This document shows, piece after piece, positions 59,026-64,000 of a stretch of 64,000 nt of DNA. The DNA is from Myxococcus xanthus. Its GTDB lineage: Bacteria; Myxococcota; Myxococcia; Myxococcales; Myxococcaceae. The first letter of the stretch is position 1; every line of letters starts with the position of its first letter. Where the stretch lies: assembly GCF_013116825.1 (NCBI RefSeq), contig NZ_JABFNS010000009.1:1-64000 (forward strand). Reading direction: 5' to 3'. The notes below the pieces were generated by a model that did not search any database, was not told the origin of the DNA, and was given only the letters and a program-made list of their open reading frames with translations. A program made the position numbers and the translations under genes.

Positions 59026-59060
59026 AAGGGCCCTACCAACCGGTAGGGCCCTTTTTGTTT
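59026..59060 (+). terminator. Strong rho-independent terminator
   Basis: AAGGGCCCTACC (59026-59037) and GGTAGGGCCCTT (59042-59053) form a perfect 12-bp stem with a 4-base loop, followed by TTTTTGTTT. It terminates plus-strand transcription, yet no plus-strand gene is visible for 1.8 kb upstream. Confidence 0.85.
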
Positions 59061-59063
59061 AAC

Positions 59064-59100
59064 AAGGGCCTCGCGATGACATCGCGGGGCCTTCGTGTTT
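59064..59100 (+). terminator. Second hairpin terminator in tandem
   Basis: AAGGGCCTCGCGAT and ATCGCGGGGCCTT form an imperfect stem directly after the first terminator, ending in CGTGTTT. It acts as a back-up terminator on the plus strand. Confidence 0.65.
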
Positions 59101-59251
59101 AAGCCCCTGAATCACAAGGGATTTTGGCTCGCGGTGCTGAAGAGGGCGCTCTCGGCGCTCTACCCCGCAGAGCGAGATGCCCCCTCTTCTCCGCCGCCGA
59201 TTGGGCTCTCTGGACCGCTCTTTCACCCGTTTTGGGGAGAGAGGGGCCGAG

Positions 59252-59277
59252 AGTGGTTAACAGTTTTGTTAACCACT
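59252..59277. repeat. Perfect 11-bp palindrome AGTGGTTAACA/TGTTAACCACT
   Basis: The arms are at 59252-59262 and 59267-59277 with a GTTT spacer. A further CTGTTAACC half-site occurs about 120 bp downstream. It is AT-richer than its surroundings and may be a protein-binding site; the binder is unknown. Confidence 0.6.
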
Positions 59278-59707
59278 TCGGGCCACCGATTCTGACAATC
59301 CAGGGCTTTCGATGTCGTACCTTCCAGGGTTGCTTCACTTCCCTGTCTCTTGGACGGCCCGGAGCTCTTTGAGGCCAGCCGAGCCCCTCGTTTCTGTTAA
59401 CCGAGAGAGCGAAACGCCCCCAGCCCTTACTGGGTACTCCTGATTTTGTCGCGGGCGCAGACTCTCCGAGACGACTCTCAGAAGCTCTTGGCCTCGTCCT
59501 CGGCACGGCCCTCTGCCCCGCCTCCCTGCCCTTGCCCGCGCGCCGTGGTGGCTCCGGCTGGGCGAGGACGGCCAGAGGATGCGCATCGACGAAAGCAACG
59601 CCACACGCGAACAGACGCATTCGGAATAGTTCCGTGGCTCGAATGCCTTGATGCGGGCAGAGGCTCTCGATGCCAACTAGGTCATCCCTCGCCTTCGCCA
59701 GGTGCTG

Positions 59708-60769
59708 CTAGTGGACGCCGCCCAGCCCTGGGTCGGCCAACTCAGTCTTGGGGCGCCGCGTCCGTGGCACGTCGCCCATGTGCTGGTTGAACCAGCCCAC
59801 CAGACGCCCGGGATGCTGCCCGAAGTAGTTGTAGGCGTAGAATCGCTGATTGGATTCTTCTATCCACAGCAACTCCTTCTCCTTTGCGCCCAGCGCATCG
59901 AAGATCGCCTGACCATCGCGTTCACCATGGACAAGGAAGTCCCGGCGCAGCTGCGCTTGAAGCGTTGGCACCTTGACGTGCTTCGCGTACGGCAACGGCG
60001 TTTCCTCATCCAGACGGAAACCCGTCAGTTCGCGGACGCGCTCGTCCAACCTTCTGGCTGCCTTCTGGGGGTCGAGGCGCAGGTTCTCGGCCCCTCGCTC
60101 GATGAAGGTCTTGCCGGAGACCACGTTGAGTAAGACCAGCGCTCGAATGTGAGTGAACTCTTCCGGCCATTTCGCCATGGCGATGATAGTCGAGTTGCCT
60201 CCCATGCACCTGCTGTAAAGGCCCGTCGCCATCGACGCCAGGTCCTTCCGGCTCTTGGCGTAACGGAGAGAACCCACAACATCCCTGCACTCCAAAAGCC
60301 CGAGTCCGCTGATGCCCCCGTTCGCCGCACCGCTGAGACCATGATTGCGGAGATCATAGGTCAGGATGTTGTAGCCAGCATCGTGCAGGTGCTTCAGCTC
60401 TGGCAGGAAGTCTACCTCGAAGCCACCGAACATCGTGTTCCAAGGGGGCAGATGTCCTGGGAAGCCATAGCGATTGCATGTCATCGGGTGGTTGACAATC
60501 AACAGCCTTTCGGAATCCGCGGGAATGAACCACGCTTCAAGCGGAACACCATCGAGCGATGGGAAGAACGCATCTTCATAGTCCAACCCCACGTCGCTGG
60601 GGCGCTTGAGGACCGGCGTGCGGGCACCATGCGCGAACATCTGCGCATACCGCTCGACCAGGGGATGTAGCTTGTGGGCGAGGGAGTCCGCTGCCTTCTC
60701 CGCGACATTTCCAACCATGTCGATGAAGCTGGCGTCATTCTCACCCAGGTCTCTCTTGGATTCGGACAT
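59708..60769 (-). CDS. Alpha/beta hydrolase with Cys at the nucleophile elbow
   Basis: The 353-residue protein has the alpha/beta-hydrolase order: RLLIVNHPMTCNRYG (oxyanion region), YNILTYDLRNHGLSG, the elbow YSRCMGGNST (Cys in place of the usual Ser of GxSxG), FLVHGERDG (acid region) and a late RFYAYNYFGQHP (His). Cys nucleophiles occur in dienelactone-hydrolase-type enzymes; loss of activity is the other option. The chosen ATG has AAGGAG nine bases upstream; an ATG 27 bases earlier is possible. Confidence 0.8.
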   Translation of the reverse strand: MSESKRDLGENDASFIDMVGNVAEKAADSLAHKLHPLVERYAQMFAHGARTPVLKRPSDVGLDYEDAFFPSLDGVPLEAWFIPADSERLLIVNHPMTCNRYGFPGHLPPWNTMFGGFEVDFLPELKHLHDAGYNILTYDLRNHGLSGAANGGISGLGLLECRDVVGSLRYAKSRKDLASMATGLYSRCMGGNSTIIAMAKWPEEFTHIRALVLLNVVSGKTFIERGAENLRLDPQKAARRLDERVRELTGFRLDEETPLPYAKHVKVPTLQAQLRRDFLVHGERDGQAIFDALGAKEKELLWIEESNQRFYAYNYFGQHPGRLVGWFNQHMGDVPRTRRPKTELADPGLGGVH

Positions 60770-61092
60770 TCGAATGCGCTCCTTCATCAATGGCATTTCA
60801 AATATCCTGAACACGGGGGCGGCGAGCGCCAAGCGGGGGCCCCGCGAGCAGGGCCAGACGACGTGGCATCCACCCTGCTTGCTCGTCGGGTGGGCATTCG
60901 GAGGAATGCCTTGCCCACCCAACCCAACGTCGGTGGCGTGTAGGAACACCTCGTCCAGGCCGCGCCCTGTCGCACCGGTAATACTTGGCCGGTATCATGT
61001 CAGGTCGGCAGACGACCGAACATGCTAGGGGCTTTCCAGTCGCCACTCCTCATCCATGATGCGGACCATCTCGTCTGGCCCAAGCTGACGCG
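60770..61092. other. Gene-free gap between minus-strand genes
   Basis: About 320 bp without a supported gene, containing the promoter region of the hydrolase gene to its left. Confidence 0.4.
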
Positions 61093-61656
61093 TCATCCGC
61101 CCCCTCCGGGCGGCATGGTGCTCAAGCGAGCGCGCGCCATCACCTTCACACGAAACCTCGCGATGGAGTCTTCACTGAGCTCGCTGTTGAACGTATTGAA
61201 CAGCACAACGCGCTTGCCATCGAAGCGGTTGTTCTCGACGAACGCCCAAATCGGTGGCGCGGGGCTGTAGAGCCAGACCGGAGAGCCGAGGTAGACGGTA
61301 TCGAAGCGTGACAAGTCCATCTCACGCGGCGAGATATCCGCCTCCTCTCCACGCGCGTCATGCATCGCATTCGCCCAGCCCGCCAGGCCGAGTCGATAGT
61401 CGGGCGCGTCCAGTTCGAACAACTGCGCGCCAAGCCGGTTGGCGATATGGCGCGCCGCGAGCGCAATATTTCCGGAGCGAGAGAAGTATACGACTGAGGT
61501 CCCCCCTTGCCCGTCCGTCAGTGGCCCGACGTATGGCACAAGCCGCTGCAGCTCGCGCGCGTGGCGCTTCTCGATGAATGTCACCGCGACGGGAACCAAC
61601 GCCGTCGTCACGACCAGAAACGCCAGTACGAGGAGCCCCCACTTCGTGATCGCCAC
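61093..61656 (-). CDS. Membrane-anchored flavodoxin-like protein
   Basis: The 187-residue protein has one N-terminal membrane segment (WGLLVLAFLVVTTALVPVAV) and a flavodoxin domain: VVYFSRSGNIALAARHIA (phosphate loop, SRSGN), YLGSPVWLYSPAPPIWAF (isoalloxazine region), VVLFNTFN. It would bind FMN and carry electrons at the membrane. The GTG start has a weak ribosome site. It lies 14 bp after the NAD(P)-binding gene, probably one operon. Confidence 0.8.
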   Translation of the reverse strand: MAITKWGLLVLAFLVVTTALVPVAVTFIEKRHARELQRLVPYVGPLTDGQGGTSVVYFSRSGNIALAARHIANRLGAQLFELDAPDYRLGLAGWANAMHDARGEEADISPREMDLSRFDTVYLGSPVWLYSPAPPIWAFVENNRFDGKRVVLFNTFNSELSEDSIARFRVKVMARARLSTMPPGGGG

Positions 61657-61670
61657 CGTTCTCCATGCGG

Positions 61671-62300
61671 TCAGAGAAATGAGGGCTTCTCGCCATCGCT
61701 GCCGGGCTTGTGCACGCCGAGGTTGCCACCAACGTGCAGGCCGGGCGAAGCGATAATTTTCGCAATCAGCGCCGCGACGCTCTTGCGAGAAACTTCTGTA
61801 CCTCCGAACGGTTGATTGCGCGCAGTGATTGCATAGTCGACCTCGTCGACATCACTCAACCACGCTGGCCGCAGAATCGTGTAGGCGAGACCCGATGCCT
61901 CGATTGTGTCGGCCGCGCGACGAAACGGTGGAAGATATTCGCCGATCTCCCGCCGGTTCCACTCACCGAATGCGCCAGGCACCTCGTCGTAGATACCGAG
62001 CGAGGTCACGAACACGAGGCGCTTCACGCCTGCCGCCTTCATCGACGCGATGACGCTCTGCGCCTGCGCGTCGATGTCGTCGCCGGTCAGGTTCGCGTAG
62101 ACGACTTCCTGCCCGGTCATCGCCGCGTCGAGGCTCGAGCGGTCGAGGACATCGCCCTCGACTACGTGCGCATTCTCACCTGCGAGCCTTCGCGCATTTC
62201 GCAGGAACAGCGTGAGGCGGATGTTGCTGTCGCCGGCGAGGAGCTGGATGACCCAGCGCGCAATCTGCCCACCAGCCCCCAGAATCAGAACGTTCTTCAT
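61671..62300 (-). CDS. NAD(P)-binding (NmrA/SDR-like) oxidoreductase
   Basis: The 209-residue protein has a Rossmann GxxGxx(G/A) loop at the N-terminus (MKNVLILGAGGQIARWVIQL), NAHVVEGDVLD, RLVFVTSLGIYDEVPG and LAYTILRPAWLSDVDEVDY, characteristic of the atypical short-chain dehydrogenase/NAD(P)-binding family. AGGAGAT precedes the ATG. Function in the operon with the flavodoxin is probably redox; substrate unknown. Confidence 0.85.
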   Translation of the reverse strand: MKNVLILGAGGQIARWVIQLLAGDSNIRLTLFLRNARRLAGENAHVVEGDVLDRSSLDAAMTGQEVVYANLTGDDIDAQAQSVIASMKAAGVKRLVFVTSLGIYDEVPGAFGEWNRREIGEYLPPFRRAADTIEASGLAYTILRPAWLSDVDEVDYAITARNQPFGGTEVSRKSVAALIAKIIASPGLHVGGNLGVHKPGSDGEKPSFL

Positions 62301-62319
62301 CACATCTCCTGCTGACTGT

Positions 62320-62547
62320 TTAGGGTTTTTCCTTGAAGAACGGCGCCAACTTCGACGTGGTCCCATCGACAAACTTCGGCACGTCGTACAGCTCCATGTG
62401 GTTGGCGCCTTCCACGACGTGCATGACCTTGTCCTTGCTGGCGGCGCGCGCGAGCAGGCCTTCGCCCATCCACTTGCTGCCCGCCACAACCCGGAGCGGC
62501 TGAGTCAGGAAGGCCTTGGCCTTGTTGTAGGCGTCGTAGGTGATGAT
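62320..62547 (-). pseudogene. C-terminal fragment of an alpha/beta hydrolase
   Basis: A 75-codon open frame encodes AYNKAKAFLTQPLRVVAGSK and VMHVVEGANHMELYDVPKFV and ends KLAPFFKEKP. It corresponds to the last quarter of the intact hydrolase in the next gene (LTQPLCVVVGDQVGAF, VVVEGASHYDLYDKPEPV, KLVPFYKENL). An in-frame stop lies at its upstream end and no start codon exists, so it is the remnant of a former tandem paralogue. Confidence 0.75.
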
Positions 62548-62614
62548 TTACTCAATAGTCGCGCCCGTACCCTCACTCCCTAAAGCTCATTAGCGAGAGG
62601 CCTCTGAGCAAGGT

Positions 62615-63541
62615 TTAGAGGTTTTCCTTGTAGAAGGGGACCAGCTTGGCGAGTGCCTGGCGGACCGGCTCGGGCTTGTCGTAGAGGTCGTAGTGCGACG
62701 CGCCTTCGACGACGACCAGTTCCTTCTTCTTCGATGCCGCGCGTTCGATAATCTCGCAGCCGTCACGATAGGCGCCGAAGGCGCCGACCTGATCGCCGAC
62801 GACCACGCAGAGAGGCTGGGTCAGCAGCACTTCCGCCAGATGGAAGGCGTCCCAGCCGACCGCAGCGGCCTGATGTGACAGAAGCGAGCGATTCAGACCG
62901 TTCGGCTTCTGGCCACGGGACGTGCGATAATAGTCCGTCGCCTCCAACGGGTCGCGATCAGTAACACCGGCCGCTCGTGCGTCCTCGACAGAATTAGCCA
63001 GCAGATTGTCGACGTGGAGCGGTGCGCCACGTGCCTCGGCGGTCCGCTGTTTGGCCATGGCTTCGAGCGCGGCAATCGGATTCAGTTGGGTGAAGTTGCC
63101 GCGCATCAGGCGACCGTAGTTTGCGCCGGTAACAGTCCCCACCGCCTTGATGCGGCGTTCGGTCATCGCGGCGTTGATCGAATAGCCGCCACCGCCGCAG
63201 ATGCCGAGGACGCCGATGCGCTCCTCATCGACGTAGGGGAGCGTCACCAGATAGTCGGCGACATGGCGAAAGTCCTCGACGCGCAGCGTCGGGTCTTCGA
63301 TGAAACGCGGCTCGCCGCCACTAGCGCCCTGGAAGCTCGCGTCGAAGGCGATGACGACGAAGCCTTCCTTGGCCAGAGCCACGCCATAGACGTTGCCCGA
63401 GGTCTGGTCCTTGCAGCTGCCAATCGGGTGGGCGCTGATGATGGCCGGATACTTCTTCTTGGAATCGAATCCAGGAGGGAAATGCAAGTCGGCGGCGATG
63501 TCCCAGTACATGTCCTTGTTGCGAATCTTCACGGTATCCAT
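62615..63541 (-). CDS. Alpha/beta hydrolase (dienelactone-hydrolase-like)
   Basis: The 308-residue protein has FPPGFDSKKKYPAIISAHPI, SGNVYGVALAKEGFVVIAFD, the elbow GVLGICGGGGYS with Cys at the nucleophile position, CVVVGDQVGAF (acid) and VVEGASHYDLYD (His). The CxGGGG elbow is characteristic of a subgroup of alpha/beta hydrolases of unclear substrate. AGGGAG precedes the ATG. It is divergent from the LysR regulator, which is the usual arrangement for a LysR target gene. Confidence 0.85.
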   Translation of the reverse strand: MDTVKIRNKDMYWDIAADLHFPPGFDSKKKYPAIISAHPIGSCKDQTSGNVYGVALAKEGFVVIAFDASFQGASGGEPRFIEDPTLRVEDFRHVADYLVTLPYVDEERIGVLGICGGGGYSINAAMTERRIKAVGTVTGANYGRLMRGNFTQLNPIAALEAMAKQRTAEARGAPLHVDNLLANSVEDARAAGVTDRDPLEATDYYRTSRGQKPNGLNRSLLSHQAAAVGWDAFHLAEVLLTQPLCVVVGDQVGAFGAYRDGCEIIERAASKKKELVVVEGASHYDLYDKPEPVRQALAKLVPFYKENL

Positions 63542-63664
63542 GGCGAGTCTCCCTGGCAGCCGGGCGTGCGGCGTCTCCGCATGCCCGCCGCCATTACCGT
63601 CAGTCGGTGAAAGGAAGATGCGCCCACGACTGGGCACCTTCAAGAGCACAATTCTGAGCACAGA

Positions 63665-63682
63665 TGTAAGTCCAGATTTACA
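63665..63682. promoter_or_regulatory. LysR-type dyad in the divergent promoter
   Basis: TGTAA (63665-63669) and TTACA (63678-63682) form a dyad in an AT-rich patch of the 149-bp divergent intergenic region, eight bases before the LysR start. It resembles a LysR-type operator for autoregulation and activation of the hydrolase gene. Confidence 0.55.
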
Positions 63683-63690
63683 ATCCCCTG

Positions 63691-64000
63691 ATGGAACCGT
63701 CTCTGCTGCCGTCCCTCGCGTGGTTCGCCCACGTCGCCTCCCACCGTAGCTTCACCAAGGCCGCAGCCAAGATGGGGGTGTCCCGTGCGGCGCTATCCCA
63801 GAACCTCAAGGCACTGGAGAAGCAGCTCGGCGTTCGCCTGCTCAACCGCACGACGCGCGACATGTCACTGACCGAGGACGGGCAGCACCTGTTCGACGCA
63901 CTGCAGCCGTCGCTTGGCGCCATCGAAAGCGCCGTTCGCAGTCTCGGGGAGGCGGCTGGGGAGGCATCCGGCCTGCTGAAGGTCAACACCGCGCGCCTGG
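63691..64000 (+). CDS. LysR-family regulator (5' part, cut by the window end)
   Basis: The first 103 residues contain the N-terminal winged helix-turn-helix of LysR proteins (AWFAHVASHRSFTKAAAKMG, SRAALSQNLKALEKQLGVRL, NRTTRDMSLTEDGQ), matching the group that regulates oxidoreductases and hydrolases. The ligand domain lies beyond the window. It is divergent from the hydrolase gene. Confidence 0.88.
   Translation, partial: MEPSLLPSLAWFAHVASHRSFTKAAAKMGVSRAALSQNLKALEKQLGVRLLNRTTRDMSLTEDGQHLFDALQPSLGAIESAVRSLGEAAGEASGLLKVNTARL

Larger units (their letters stand above)
58390..59707. other. 1.3-kb gene-free region with terminators and palindromes
   Basis: No supported gene on either strand. It contains two strong hairpin terminators (59026-59100), an 11-bp perfect palindrome (59252-59277) and further GTTAAC sites. 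It reads like decayed DNA or an unannotated RNA locus. Confidence 0.5.

Overview
The window is very GC-rich DNA whose codon use strongly favours G/C third positions. It carries lipoproteins with VDAGT-type linkers typical of myxobacterial secreted proteins, so the host is most likely a myxobacterium (Myxococcota, Cystobacterineae). This is inference from composition and protein style, not from a marker gene.

About two thirds of the window (roughly 596-42,840) is one prophage with a contractile (myovirus-type) tail. In order: a compact tyrosine integrase facing left and a divergent BRO-type antirepressor; terminase large subunit; minus-strand cargo including a papain-like/NlpC-P60-like hydrolase; portal, Mu gpF-like head protein, a fused Dam methylase-XkdF-like capsid protease, a scaffold-like protein and major capsid; connectors; a lipoprotein and a zincin-like protein; tail completion, sheath and tube; tail assembly proteins, tape measure and the whole baseplate (tube-like hub protein, LysM, gpD, gpV, gp25, gpJ, gpI) and a tail fibre. 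Five copies of one two-part element (GATGTCCCCGA, then GGCCTTTGTC 21 bp on) stand just before the first gene of five late blocks and look like the phage's late promoters. Cargo genes (papain-like hydrolase, GIY-YIG protein, putative PD-(D/E)XK protein) sit at the block junctions directly upstream of three of them. Right of the fibre (35.8-41.5 kb) a second element (GACTTGC, then AGAGCGYRTATGYCT 21 bp on) precedes six accessory genes one by one, ending with an amidoligase plus two gamma-glutamylcyclotransferases. Terminase, capsid and sheath each carry one reading-frame break, and all three breaks fall on a TTA codon.

From about 42.9 kb the DNA looks chromosomal: a HEAT-repeat lipoprotein, an RDD membrane protein, an AraC regulator and a sterol-desaturase-family protein. 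Next comes a heavy-metal efflux operon (48.0-56.2 kb): an ArsR/SmtB repressor with a palindromic operator over its own -10 box, two small secreted Cys-rich proteins, and a CzcCBA-type RND pump whose adaptor carries four extra Cys/His metal-binding repeats. A CDF cation exporter and a Met/Cys-rich secreted protein follow.

From 57.2 to 59.7 kb there is decayed DNA: a C-terminal gene fragment and a RibD-like dihydrofolate reductase gene split by a 247-bp MITE-like element with an 8-bp target duplication. Strong orphan terminators follow. The right end (59.7-64 kb) holds minus-strand enzymes (two alpha/beta hydrolases with Cys in the nucleophile position, a truncated hydrolase copy, a membrane-anchored flavodoxin, an NAD(P)-binding protein) and a divergent LysR regulator that runs off the window. 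No rRNA, tRNA or CRISPR array was recognised.
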